DNA of 64,000 nucleotides from Mycolicibacterium chitae (GTDB lineage Bacteria; Actinomycetota; Actinomycetes; Mycobacteriales; Mycobacteriaceae), in assembly GCF_900637205.1 (NCBI RefSeq), contig NZ_LR134355.1:868001-932000 (forward strand), given 5' to 3'. Positions within the stretch are counted from its first letter, which is position 1, and each line of letters opens with the position of its first letter. Below the pieces are notes generated by a model. That model was not told the DNA's origin and did no database searches. It was given only the letters and a program-made list of their open reading frames with translations. Shown here piece after piece: positions 51,908-64,000 of the stretch. Made by a program: the position numbers and the translations under genes.

Positions 51908-51934
51908 GACACCGCCGGTGCCGCCGATGTGACA
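51908..51934 (-). promoter_or_regulatory. ECF41-type promoter
   Basis: On the - strand TGTCACA, 16 bp, TGTC. The reported ECF41 promoter is TGTCACA-N16-CGTC, so only the first base of the -10 differs. It lies 53 bp upstream of the oxidoreductase start at 51855 and would drive oxidoreductase plus sigma gene. Confidence 0.8.
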
Positions 51935-51962
51935 GGGTCCGCGCCGGGTGTGGCGCGGATCA

Positions 51963-54862
<2,900 letters not shown>

Positions 54863-54889
54863 CAGGAGATCACCTTATTGTCTTTTGGT

Positions 54890-55744
54890 GTGTCCGCGAA
54901 AAGCAGTAAGCGACCGGCGCCTCCGCTGCCGGAGCCGCTGTCCCCGTTGATCGACGCCCACACCCACCTCGATGCGTGTGGCGCGGCCGACGCCGCCGAC
55001 GTCAAGGCCATCCTGGATCGCGCCGAGTCCGTCGGCGTCGCAGCCGTCGTGACCATCGCCGATGACCTCGACGCCGCGCAGTGGGCCGTGCGCGCCGCGG
55101 ACTGGGATCCGCGGGTGTACGCCGCGGTGGCCCTGCACCCGACGCGCGCCAACGCGCTCAACGACGAAGCCCGGGCCACCATCGAGGCGCTCGCCGACCA
55201 TCCGCGGGTGGTCGCCGTCGGCGAGACCGGCATGGACATGTACTGGCCCGGCAAACTCGACGGATGCGCCGACCCGGTGCAGCAGCGCGAGGGCTTCGCC
55301 TGGCACATCGACCTGGCCAAGCGCACCGGCAAGCCGCTGATGATCCACAACCGCGACGCCGACGACGAGGTGCTCGACGTGCTGCGCGCCGAGGGCGCGC
55401 CGGACACGGTGATCTTCCATTGCTTCTCCTCGGGCCCGCAGATGGCCCGGGCCTGCATCGATGCGGGCTGGTACCTGAGCCTTTCGGGGACGGTCAGCTT
55501 CCGGAACGCCGCCGATCTGCGGGAGGCGGCCCGTCTGATTCCCCGCGAACAACTGCTGGTGGAGACCGACGCGCCGTTCCTGACCCCGCACCCGTACCGG
55601 GGCGCGCCCAACGAGCCGTACTGCCTGCCCTACACCGTGCGCGCGCTGGCCGAACTGACCGAGCGGCCGGCCGCCGAGCTGGCCGCGGATTCGTCGGCAA
55701 ACGCCCGGCGTGTGTACGGTCTAGGCGGCAATGGTGCCGATTGA
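54890..55744 (+). CDS. tatD: TatD-family metal-dependent hydrolase
   Basis: The 284-residue TIM-barrel hydrolase starts near GTG 54890 (VSAKSSKRPAPPLPEPLS). The metal ligands are DAHTHLD, GETGMDMYWP (Glu), HNRDADDE (His), HCFSSG (His) and ETDAPFLTPHPYRG (Asp). TatD enzymes are 3'-5' nucleases acting in DNA repair or on RNA. It precedes rpfB-ksgA by 100 bp. Confidence 0.93.
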   Translation: MSAKSSKRPAPPLPEPLSPLIDAHTHLDACGAADAADVKAILDRAESVGVAAVVTIADDLDAAQWAVRAADWDPRVYAAVALHPTRANALNDEARATIEALADHPRVVAVGETGMDMYWPGKLDGCADPVQQREGFAWHIDLAKRTGKPLMIHNRDADDEVLDVLRAEGAPDTVIFHCFSSGPQMARACIDAGWYLSLSGTVSFRNAADLREAARLIPREQLLVETDAPFLTPHPYRGAPNEPYCLPYTVRALAELTERPAAELAADSSANARRVYGLGGNGAD

Positions 55745-55779
55745 ACGCGGCGCGCGGCGGCGGTGCAGTTGCCCGCGCC

Positions 55780-57879
<2,100 letters not shown>

Positions 57880-57883
<4 letters not shown>

Positions 57884-58746
57884 GCCAGCACCCGCTGGAG
57901 TAGGTCGACGAACTCCGCGCAGGATTCGTGGCGCGCGTCGGGTTCCTTCATCAGCGCCGTCGCGAGCACCGAGTCAAAACCGCGGGGCAGCCCGCTGATT
58001 CGCTGCGAGAACCGCGGTGGTGGTAGTTCCAGGTGGGCGTCGATGAGCCCGGCCGCCGTGGTCGCCGTGAACGGCGGTGCGCCGGTGAGCAGTTCGACGG
58101 CCGTACACGCCAGCGAGTACTGATCGGTGCTCGCCGAAGGCATTTGGCCCAGCAGCAACTCCGGGGCCGCATACGGCAACGAGGCCTGCACCGACGTCGG
58201 CGCGGCCGGTGGCCGGCCGGTGATGCGCCGCGCCGGGTCCAACGACAGGCGACGCCCGCCGCCGTGGGCCAGCCGGGCGGCCATGTCCTCGGCCAGCACA
58301 TGGGCCACCGCGAAGTCGATCAGCACCGCGCCGCCCGCCGAGAAGTCCTGGTGGACAAGGATGTTGGCAGGCTTGACGTCGCAGTGCACGATGCCCAGCC
58401 GGTGGGCGTGGTCGAGTGCGTCGGCGATCTGGGCCAGCGCGGCGAGCCGATCGGCGGGCGCGCTGAGCGCCGTGACATTACCGCCGTCGACGTACTGCAT
58501 GGCGATCCAGTGCGGTCCGAGTTCGTACTCGGTGACGATGTGCGGATGGTCGAGTTGCCCGGTCAGGACGAAGGCCCGCTCCAACCGGTGGAGCGCTTGC
58601 GGATCGCGATGCTCGGAGTCGAGCACCTTGAGCGCCACGGGACGGGAATCCTGGGGCCGGCGCGCCAGGTACACGGTGGCGCTGCCGCCACGTCCCAGCG
58701 TCCGCTCGAGGACGTAGCCGCGGAGGTCCTCACCGGGCTGCGGCAT
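57880..58746 (-). CDS. Soluble orphan Ser/Thr protein kinase
   Basis: The 288-residue kinase domain has no transmembrane segment or sensor domain. It has a glycine loop [12 protein letters not shown] and the ATP Lys in VALKVLD. The catalytic loop is [10 protein letters not shown] (Cys in place of the usual Arg of HRD), and the Mg motif is DFA where DFG is usual (IDFAVAH). APE is present as APELL. The catalytic Asp, Asn, Lys and metal Asp are all retained, so activity is plausible. The missing HRD Arg suggests it does not need activation-loop phosphorylation. It converges with ksgA with a stop overlap. Confidence 0.85.
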
Positions 58747-58821
58747 CAGAACAGCCTAGTCAGCGGCGGATGGCGTCACTTCGTCCGGCGCCGCCGTCGT
58801 CGCCCGGCGTACCCTCGTGCG

Positions 58822-59766
58822 GTGACCGCGTCTGATGGCAGTACCGCCGCGCAATGGGTGACTCCGGGTTCGGTGACGGTTCGAGTGCCCGGCAAGGTCA
58901 ACCTCTTTCTGGCCGTCGGTGACGAACGCGCCGACGGCTACCACGAACTGACCACCGTGTTCCACGCCGTGTCCCTGTTCGACGAGGTCATCGTCCGCGC
59001 CGCCGACGTGATGTCGCTGACCATTCGGGGCGAGGGCGCCGAGACGCTGCCGGTCGACGAGCGCAACCTGGCGTGGCGGGCCGCCGAACTGCTGGCCGGG
59101 CACGTCGGCCGCACCCCCGATGTGGCGATCACCATCAACAAGTCGATCCCGGTGGCCGGGGGAATGGCCGGCGGTAGCGCGGACGCCGCGGCCGTGCTGG
59201 TCGGCATGAACACGCTGTGGGAGCAGGGGGTGCCGCGCCGGGACCTGCACGCGCTGGCCGCGCAGCTGGGCAGCGACGTGCCGTTCGCCTTGCACGGCGG
59301 CACCGCGCTGGGCACCGGCCGCGGCGAGGAGTTGGCCACCGTGCTGGCCCGCAACACCTTCCACTGGGTGTTGGCGTTCGCCGACGGCGGGCTGTCGACC
59401 CCCGCGGTCTTCGGCGAGATCGACCGATTGCGCGCCGCCGGTGGGCCGCCGCGGCTCGAGGACCCCGAGCCGGTGCTGGCCGCGCTGGCCGCCGGCGACG
59501 CGGCGCAGCTGGCGCCGCTGCTGGGCAACGACCTGCAGCCGGCGGCGCTGAGCCTGGACCCCGGGCTGCGTCGCACCCTGCGCGCCGGCAAGGAGGCCGG
59601 CGCGCTGGCCGGCATCGTGTCGGGATCCGGTCCCACCTGCGCCTTCCTGTGCGCCTCGGAGACCTCGGCCGTCGACGTCGGCACCGAACTGGCCGGCGCC
59701 GGGGTGTGTCGCACGGTGCGGGTGGCCAGCGGCCCGGTGCCGGGCGCGCGCGTCGTCTCCAGCTGA
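58822..59766 (+). CDS. ispE: 4-diphosphocytidyl-2-C-methyl-D-erythritol kinase
   Basis: The 314-residue GHMP kinase of the MEP isoprenoid pathway has [24 protein letters not shown] (the substrate and catalytic Lys region), the ATP motif [17 protein letters not shown], and [12 protein letters not shown] near the C-terminus. GTG 58822 is chosen because earlier in-frame sequence is the complement of the kinase gene. In M. tuberculosis rpfB, ksgA and ispE are co-transcribed. Here the leftward kinase gene separates ksgA from ispE. Confidence 0.94.
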   Translation: MTASDGSTAAQWVTPGSVTVRVPGKVNLFLAVGDERADGYHELTTVFHAVSLFDEVIVRAADVMSLTIRGEGAETLPVDERNLAWRAAELLAGHVGRTPDVAITINKSIPVAGGMAGGSADAAAVLVGMNTLWEQGVPRRDLHALAAQLGSDVPFALHGGTALGTGRGEELATVLARNTFHWVLAFADGGLSTPAVFGEIDRLRAAGGPPRLEDPEPVLAALAAGDAAQLAPLLGNDLQPAALSLDPGLRRTLRAGKEAGALAGIVSGSGPTCAFLCASETSAVDVGTELAGAGVCRTVRVASGPVPGARVVSS

Positions 59767-59815
59767 CGGCTCGCGGCGTTCCGGGAGTGAACTGTGTCTC
59801 ACGTACCTGGAAAGT

Positions 59816-59844
59816 TTGTCGGTTACTTAAGAGGAGTTTAAGAT
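59816..59844 (+). promoter_or_regulatory. SigA-like promoter upstream of the pks16 leader
   Basis: TTGTCG, 17 bp, TAAGAT. A transcript would start near 59851, a few bases before a GTG-led 69-codon leader frame, and meet an intrinsic terminator about 40 nt later. Confidence 0.55.
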
Positions 59845-59852
59845 GAGCGACG

Positions 59853-60062
59853 GTGATGGATAGCGATCTGATCGACGCTCGATTGGAGCCCACCGGATCA
59901 GCCGGTGGGTTTTATTGCCGTCCGCCATCAATTCGAGATCTAACCGCAGCGCAATTGTGTGCGCGCGCCTCCGAGCAGGTGCCCACAGCCAGGCGGAACA
60001 TGTACAAGATCGTGTCGTCGCCGGCACCAGTATTGCTCCGGAATCCGAGGAGGTCCTCGTGA
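59853..60062 (+). other. Possible 69-codon leader frame coupled to pks16
   Basis: The frame from GTG 59853 (or ATG 59856) reads [20 protein letters not shown] and ends at a TGA (60060-60062) that overlaps the pks16 GTG by four bases (GTGA). It may be translated without a leader. It runs through the terminator at 59889-59916, so translation would prevent hairpin formation. Composition gives no clear protein family, and it may be non-coding. Confidence 0.3.
59889..59916 (+). terminator. Intrinsic terminator between ispE and pks16
   Basis: CCCACCGG-ATCAG-CCGGTGGG followed by TTTTATT. It is 123 bp after the ispE stop and downstream of the promoter at 59816-59844, so it may end the ispE transcript or attenuate the pks16 transcript. 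Confidence 0.88.
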
Positions 60063-61693
60063 GCAGATTCACCGACAAGATGTACTACAACGCCGCGACC
60101 AGCACCAAGGGCATGGTCACCGGCGAACCCCACGAGCCGGTCCGGCACACCTGGGGTGAGGTACACGAGCGGGCCCGCCAGATCGCCGGCGGTCTGGCCG
60201 CGGCCGGTGTCGGCCACGGCGACGCCGTCGGGGTGCTGGCCGGAGCGCCGGTCGAGATCGCGCCGGTGGCCCAGGGGCTGTGGATGCGCGGCGCGAGCCT
60301 GACCATGCTGCACCAGCCGACCCCCCGCACCGACCTGGTGGTCTGGGCCGGCGACACCATGAACGTCGTTGACATGATCGAGGCCAAGGCCGTCATCATC
60401 TCCGATCCGTTCATGGCCGCCGCGCCGGTGCTCGAGGAGAAGGGCCTGAAGGTCCTGACCGTCGCCGAGTTGCTGGACTCCGAGCCCATCGATCCGGTCG
60501 AGACCGCCGAGGACGACCTGGCGCTGATGCAGCTGACCAGCGGTTCCACCGGCTCGCCGAAGGCGGTGCACATCACGCACCGCAACCTGCACTCCAACGC
60601 CGAGGCGATGTTCATCGGCGCGGAGTACGAGGTCGAAAAAGACGTCATGGTCAGCTGGCTGCCCTGTTTCCACGACATGGGCATGATCGGCTTCCTGACC
60701 GTCCCGATGTATTTCGGCGCCGAGCTGATCAAGGTCACGCCGATGGACTTCCTGCGCGACACCCTGCTGTGGGCGCGGCTGATCGACAAGTACAAGGGCA
60801 CCATGACCGCGGCCCCGAACTTCGCCTACGCGCTGTTCGCCAAGCGACTGCGCCGGCAGGCCAAGCCCGGTGAGTTCGACCTGTCCACGCTGCGGTTCGC
60901 GCTGTCGGGCGCCGAGCCCGTCGAGCCCGCCGACGTCGAGGACCTGATCGACGCCGGCAAGCCGTTCGGGCTCAAGCCGTCGGCGATCCTGCCGGCCTAC
61001 GGCATGGCCGAGGCCACGCTGGCGGTGTCGTTCTCCGAGTGCAACGCCGGTCTGGTGGTCGACGAGATCGACGCCGACCTGTTGGCCGCGCTGCGCCAGG
61101 CCGTGCCGGCCACCAAGGGCAACACCAAGCGGCTGGCGTCGCTGGGCCCGCTGCTCGAGGGGCTGGAAGCCCGCATCGTCGACGAGCACGGCAACATCAA
61201 GCCGGCCCGCGGCGTCGGAGTGATCGAGCTGCGCGGTGAGGCGATGACGCCGGGGCACACCACCATGGGTGGCTTCCTGCCCGCGCAGGACGAGCATGGC
61301 TGGTACGACACCGGCGACCTCGGCTACACGATGGAGAACGGCCACATCGTGGTGTGCGGCCGCGTCAAGGACGTCATCATCATGGCCGGCCGCAACATCT
61401 ATCCCACCGACATCGAGCGGGCCGCCGGCCGCGTCGAGGGAGTGCGCCCGGGTTGCGCCGTGGCCGTGCGTCTGGACGCCGGGCATTCCCGCGAAACGTT
61501 CGCCGTCGCAGTGGAATCCAACGCCTACCAGGATCCGGCCGAGGTGCGTCGCATCGAGCACCAGGTGGCCCACGAGGTGGTCGCCGAGGTCGACGTGCGG
61601 CCCCGCAACGTCGTGGTCCTCGGTCCCGGCACCATCCCGAAGACCCCGTCGGGCAAGCTGCGTCGCGCCAACTCCGTCGAGCTCGTCACCTAG
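60059..61693 (+). CDS. pks16: Fatty-acyl-AMP/CoA ligase family protein (annotated pks16)
   Basis: The 544-residue adenylate-forming enzyme starts at GTG 60059 with GAGGAGG at 60047-60053. The AMP motifs are [12 protein letters not shown] (about 160-171), [25 protein letters not shown] and [13 protein letters not shown] near the end with the catalytic Lys. It is FadD-like and not a polyketide synthase in spite of the name; length and start match Rv1013. It lacks the insertion I would expect in FAAL proteins, but I cannot rule that out by eye. Confidence 0.92.
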   Translation: MSRFTDKMYYNAATSTKGMVTGEPHEPVRHTWGEVHERARQIAGGLAAAGVGHGDAVGVLAGAPVEIAPVAQGLWMRGASLTMLHQPTPRTDLVVWAGDTMNVVDMIEAKAVIISDPFMAAAPVLEEKGLKVLTVAELLDSEPIDPVETAEDDLALMQLTSGSTGSPKAVHITHRNLHSNAEAMFIGAEYEVEKDVMVSWLPCFHDMGMIGFLTVPMYFGAELIKVTPMDFLRDTLLWARLIDKYKGTMTAAPNFAYALFAKRLRRQAKPGEFDLSTLRFALSGAEPVEPADVEDLIDAGKPFGLKPSAILPAYGMAEATLAVSFSECNAGLVVDEIDADLLAALRQAVPATKGNTKRLASLGPLLEGLEARIVDEHGNIKPARGVGVIELRGEAMTPGHTTMGGFLPAQDEHGWYDTGDLGYTMENGHIVVCGRVKDVIIMAGRNIYPTDIERAAGRVEGVRPGCAVAVRLDAGHSRETFAVAVESNAYQDPAEVRRIEHQVAHEVVAEVDVRPRNVVVLGPGTIPKTPSGKLRRANSVELVT

Positions 61694-61702
61694 CTAGCCT
61701 TT

Positions 61703-61766
61703 TTAGCGCGAGCGTGCGTGTTCGCGGCCGCCACGCCGGTGGTTTTGCGTAGTTTGCGCACGGTCG
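61703..61766 (+). repeat. 64-bp inverted repeat, left copy, flanking the tmrB-like gene
   Basis: The sequence starting TTAGCGCGAGCGTGCGTGT pairs with the reverse complement of 62426-62489 at 61 of 64 positions. It starts 10 bp after the pks16 stop and ends 17 bp before the tmrB-like stop. Confidence 0.9.
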
Positions 61767-61782
61767 TCGGGGCCGGCGCGCG

Positions 61783-62394
61783 CTAGAAGTGGATGTGTCG
61801 GGCGCCGACCGCCATGCGGCGCATCTGGGACCGCAGCGGTGATAAGCGGGGCGCGACGAGTTCCAGTTGGGCTTGTCCGGCGATGAACTCCACCACTTCG
61901 TCGATGTTGCGGCCATCGGTGTCGACGTGCGTGGCGAACCGTTCCGCGGCGAGTGCAGTCACACAACGCTCGATCTGATCCATTGCCCACGATTCGTTGC
62001 GGCCGACCGCCCGACCCAGCCAGTACGCTGCGCGAGACTGCAACCGTCCTCGTAACGTCGCAGGGGAGGCCATCAGCGAAAAATGTTGTACCGCAACGTC
62101 ATTGTTCCGCAGACCCGACATGATCTCGTCGAAGTAGTCCAGGTCGACGAGTGTCATCGGTACGAGTACGGGGCCATCGTGCGCATGCACGGCATCGGTG
62201 AGGGTGGCGACGACCGCAGAACGCCACTGCGGCCGATCCTGAAAGTCTTTGCGCTCCGACTCCGGCAGCATTCGATGGATGCCATAACCGATGAGTTCGG
62301 GATCAGCGACGTGCGCGTGGCGCAGCCGTCGTTGGAGTTCGAACGCGGTTTGTGTTTTGCCGGCACCGAAAGCGCCGTTGATCCACAGCAGCAC
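61783..62394 (-). CDS. TmrB-like P-loop ATP-binding protein
   Basis: The 203-residue protein has the Walker A GAFGAGKTQT at 7-16 in an N-terminus (MLLWINGAFGAGKTQTAFEL) that closely follows Bacillus TmrB, a tunicamycin-resistance protein that binds the drug and ATP. PMTLVDLDYFDEIM, FSLMASPATLRGRLQSRA and SWAMDQIERCVTAL are also TmrB-like. No other resistance or nucleoside-drug gene is adjacent. Whether it confers tunicamycin tolerance is unknown. It is set tightly between the 64-bp inverted repeats. Confidence 0.82.
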   Translation of the reverse strand: MLLWINGAFGAGKTQTAFELQRRLRHAHVADPELIGYGIHRMLPESERKDFQDRPQWRSAVVATLTDAVHAHDGPVLVPMTLVDLDYFDEIMSGLRNNDVAVQHFSLMASPATLRGRLQSRAAYWLGRAVGRNESWAMDQIERCVTALAAERFATHVDTDGRNIDEVVEFIAGQAQLELVAPRLSPLRSQMRRMAVGARHIHF

Positions 62395-62425
62395 CGTGCC
62401 GAGTTTAGAGGCGCTGCAGTCACCG

Positions 62426-62489
62426 CGAACGTGCGCAAACTACGAAAAACCACCGGCGTGGCGGCCGCGGACACGCACGCTCGCGCTAA
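62426..62489 (-). repeat. 64-bp inverted repeat, right copy, flanking the tmrB-like gene
   Basis: The reverse complement matches 61703-61766 with three mismatches. It starts 32 bp upstream of the tmrB-like ATG. A partial third copy of the repeat end (14 of 15 bp) lies at 62505-62519, before pth. Confidence 0.9.
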
Positions 62490-62530
62490 GGGGGCACCCA
62501 CGCGGCACGCTCGCGCAAATAGAAAAGAAG

Positions 62531-63109
62531 TCAGCCCCAGGCGTGGACGGTGTTCTGCGCCGGCTCCAGGCCGAGCTCGATCAGCAACTCCACGGCGTCG
62601 GCGGCCTGCTCGCAGATGGTGGGCACCTCTTTGCGCTCGGCGGCGTTGAACTGCTCGAGTACGAACGCCGCCCCGGACTTCTGCCCGGGCGGCTTACCGA
62701 TGCCGATCCGCACCCGCTGAAAATCGTTGCTGCCCAACGACGATGCCACCGAACGCAGGCCGTTGTGGCCCGCTGCGCCGCCGCCGGCCTTGAGCCGGAT
62801 CCGACCGAAGTCGATGTCCAGCTCATCGTGGACAACGATGACGTCCGCAGGCTCCACCGAATAGAACTTGGCCAGCGGCCCGACCTGGCGCCCGGACTCG
62901 TTCATGAACACGCGCGGTTTCGCGACGACCACGGCCCGGCCGCCGAGGCGACCGGTGATCGCCTCGGCGCCGGAACGCTTGTGCACCTTGAACTTTTCGC
63001 GCATCCGGTCGGCGAGGATGTCGACGACCATGAACCCGACGTTGTGCCGGGTCTTGGCGTAGTTCGGTCCGGGGTTGCCCAGGCCGACCACCAGCAGTGT
63101 GTCGGCCAT
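62531..63109 (-). CDS. pth: Peptidyl-tRNA hydrolase
   Basis: The 192-residue protein has the family motifs: [20 protein letters not shown] (with Asn and catalytic His), [23 protein letters not shown] (catalytic Asp), and [12 protein letters not shown]. It releases peptides from peptidyl-tRNA that has dropped off ribosomes. The start is ATG 63109, 9 bp after the rplY stop; the two are an operon. Confidence 0.96.
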   Translation of the reverse strand: MADTLLVVGLGNPGPNYAKTRHNVGFMVVDILADRMREKFKVHKRSGAEAITGRLGGRAVVVAKPRVFMNESGRQVGPLAKFYSVEPADVIVVHDELDIDFGRIRLKAGGGAAGHNGLRSVASSLGSNDFQRVRIGIGKPPGQKSGAAFVLEQFNAAERKEVPTICEQAADAVELLIELGLEPAQNTVHAWG

Positions 63110-63118
63110 CGTCGCGAG

Positions 63119-63763
63119 CTACTCGGACTCGGGGGCTTCGGCGGCCGGGGCGGCCTCGGCGGCCTCCTCGCCCTCTTCCTCGATCCCGCCCTCGAGATCC
63201 TGGGCGGTGGGCGCCGGCACGATGTTGACCACCAGGAACTCGGGATCCGAGATCAGCGAGACACCGTCGGGCAGCGGAACGTCGCTGGCCAGGATCTGGG
63301 TGCCGACCTCGGCGCCCTCGATCGACGCGATCAGCTCTTCGGGGATCGACAGCGCCTCGGCCTCGATCTCGATGGTGCTGGCTTCCTGGGTGACCAGGGT
63401 GCCCGGGGCGGCCTCGCCCTCGATGAGGACGTTGACCTCGACGATGACCTTCTCGCCGCGCTTGACCACGAGCAGGTCGGCGTGCTGGATGTTGCGCCGG
63501 ATCGGGTGGATCTCCAGGGCCCTGGTCAGCGCAAGCTGCTCGGTGCCGTCGATGTCGAGGGCCAGCACCGCGTTGGTGCCGGAGTAGCGCAGCACCGCGG
63601 CGAGTTCGCGCGCGGGCAGCAGCAGGTGCCGGGGATCGGTGCCGTGGCCGTAGAGCACGGCGGGCACCTGGCCCTCACGACGGGCCTGGCGCGAGGCGCC
63701 CTTGCCGGTCTTGGCGCGCACGGTGGCGCGCAGGTTGTTCTTCGAGGCGGCGGCTGGGGCCAT
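63119..63763 (-). CDS. rplY: 50S ribosomal protein L25 (CTC form)
   Basis: The 214-residue protein starts [20 protein letters not shown]. Residues 9-100 form the L25 5S-rRNA-binding domain ([23 protein letters not shown]). The rest is the CTC/TL5 beta domain, followed by a Glu/Ala-rich acidic tail (about 192-214). The start is ATG 63763. It precedes pth. Confidence 0.95.
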   Translation of the reverse strand: MAPAAASKNNLRATVRAKTGKGASRQARREGQVPAVLYGHGTDPRHLLLPARELAAVLRYSGTNAVLALDIDGTEQLALTRALEIHPIRRNIQHADLLVVKRGEKVIVEVNVLIEGEAAPGTLVTQEASTIEIEAEALSIPEELIASIEGAEVGTQILASDVPLPDGVSLISDPEFLVVNIVPAPTAQDLEGGIEEEGEEAAEAAPAAEAPESE

Positions 63764-63817
63764 GATGTTTGCTCCTAGGTGACCGGGCGGGAAATCTTCG
63801 AGGCACGGCCAGAGCAG

Positions 63818-63837
63818 AAAAACCGCAGCGAATGCGG
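63818..63837 (-). terminator. Weak intrinsic terminator before rplY
   Basis: On the - strand CCGCA-TTCGC-TGCGG is followed by TTTTT. It lies between the end of the leftward SDR gene and rplY. The stem is only 5 bp. Confidence 0.45.
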
Positions 63838-63905
63838 GTCCCCGTCGATAACGGTGGTCGAGCCACCCTCGCCGTGACGCCCGGCCAGATTAGCGCATGG
63901 GGTGC

Positions 63906-64000
63906 TCAGATCGAAAATTCGGTGTCCGTGAGCTGCGACGACAGCTCCCACAGGCCCTGCGCCTTGGCCTTGCTGCGGGCCAGCGGGCTGCGCGGGGACG
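63906..64000 (-). CDS. Short-chain dehydrogenase-type protein, C-terminal fragment
   Basis: The last 31 codons of a leftward gene that extends beyond the window read SPRSPLARSKAKAQGLWELS, then SQLTDTEFSI and TGA. A C-terminus of the form A...GLWELS..LTD is typical of one mycobacterial SDR group, often annotated as oxidoreductase. In the homologous position M. tuberculosis has lpqT, so this gene is an addition or replacement. The call rests on this short tail only. Confidence 0.45.
   Translation of the reverse strand, partial: SPRSPLARSKAKAQGLWELSSQLTDTEFSI

Noticed and set aside
59843..59863. Six-codon leader peptide (ATG to TAG) with GAGGAG upstream
   Set aside because: The GAGGAG overlaps the likely -35/-10 spacer, so it would not be transcribed if the promoter at 59816-59844 is right. 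It is also too short to support without data.

Overview
The window is high-GC actinobacterial DNA and almost certainly comes from a rapidly growing mycobacterium (Mycolicibacterium type). Gene order follows the M. tuberculosis Rv0953c to Rv1015c segment closely: perM, purN, purH, echA7-fadE12-accA2-accD2-fadE13, rpmF, mprAB-pepD-moaB2, mscL, ruc, galU, glp, glpR, pat, arcA, pmt, rsmI, pabB, metG, tatD, rpfB, ksgA, ispE, pks16, pth, rplY. An MspA-type porin gene and an NADP glutamate dehydrogenase point to a fast-growing environmental species. I see no insertion sequence, prophage or CRISPR array. Names rest on reading the translated sequences; no database search was possible.

Region by region: (1) 1-1354 holds the start of an F420-type oxidoreductase, a KstR-type operator and a frameshifted sfnG. 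(2) 1517-9930 holds a proline-rich membrane protein, perM, purN-purH, a MoxR-type ATPase with its VWA partner, and a small membrane protein. (3) 10016-14558 holds a hydroxyacyl-CoA dehydrogenase, two tandem paralogous exported-type proteins of unknown function behind near-identical promoters, and a DUF1707 protein. (4) 14606-23001 is one tightly overlapped six-gene acyl-CoA catabolic operon, including a biotin-dependent carboxylase and an AtuA-like protein. (5) 23180-28973 holds rpmF, the MprAB envelope-stress system with its protease PepD, moaB2, an unannotated 52-residue gene behind a perfect Crp box, and the porin. (6) 29038-35939 holds mscL, a SAF protein, the HrcA-controlled chaperone ruc, folate and sugar-nucleotide genes, and the gephyrin-like division pair glp/glpR. 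(7) 35991-42525 holds tRNA-Ala(CGC), a TetR regulator divergent from the cAMP-dependent acetyltransferase pat, an atypical AroE-like enzyme, three tandem small secreted proteins sharing a C-terminal signature, two lipoproteins and alkB. (8) 42554-48525 holds soxR/arcA, a rhodanese, a possible AbiEi-nuclease protein, pmt and rsmI. (9) 48505-54862 is a leftward block: metG, gdhA, an ECF41-type sigma factor with its oxidoreductase and a matching promoter, and pabB. (10) 54890-64000 holds tatD, rpfB-ksgA (ksgA seems to start at CTG), an orphan kinase, ispE, pks16 with an attenuator-like leader, a TmrB-like gene between 64-bp inverted repeats, pth, rplY and the tail of a probable SDR gene.

Regulatory sites can be matched to known mycobacterial circuits at several points: KstR (cholesterol), MprA (envelope stress), Crp (cAMP), HrcA/CIRCE (heat shock), a possible MtrA motif (division and resuscitation) and an ECF41 promoter. 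The least explained elements are the three small secreted proteins with 5'-leader hairpins (39200-40408), the tandem paralogues at 11236-13964, the tmrB cassette at 61703-62489, and the pks16 leader at 59816-60062.
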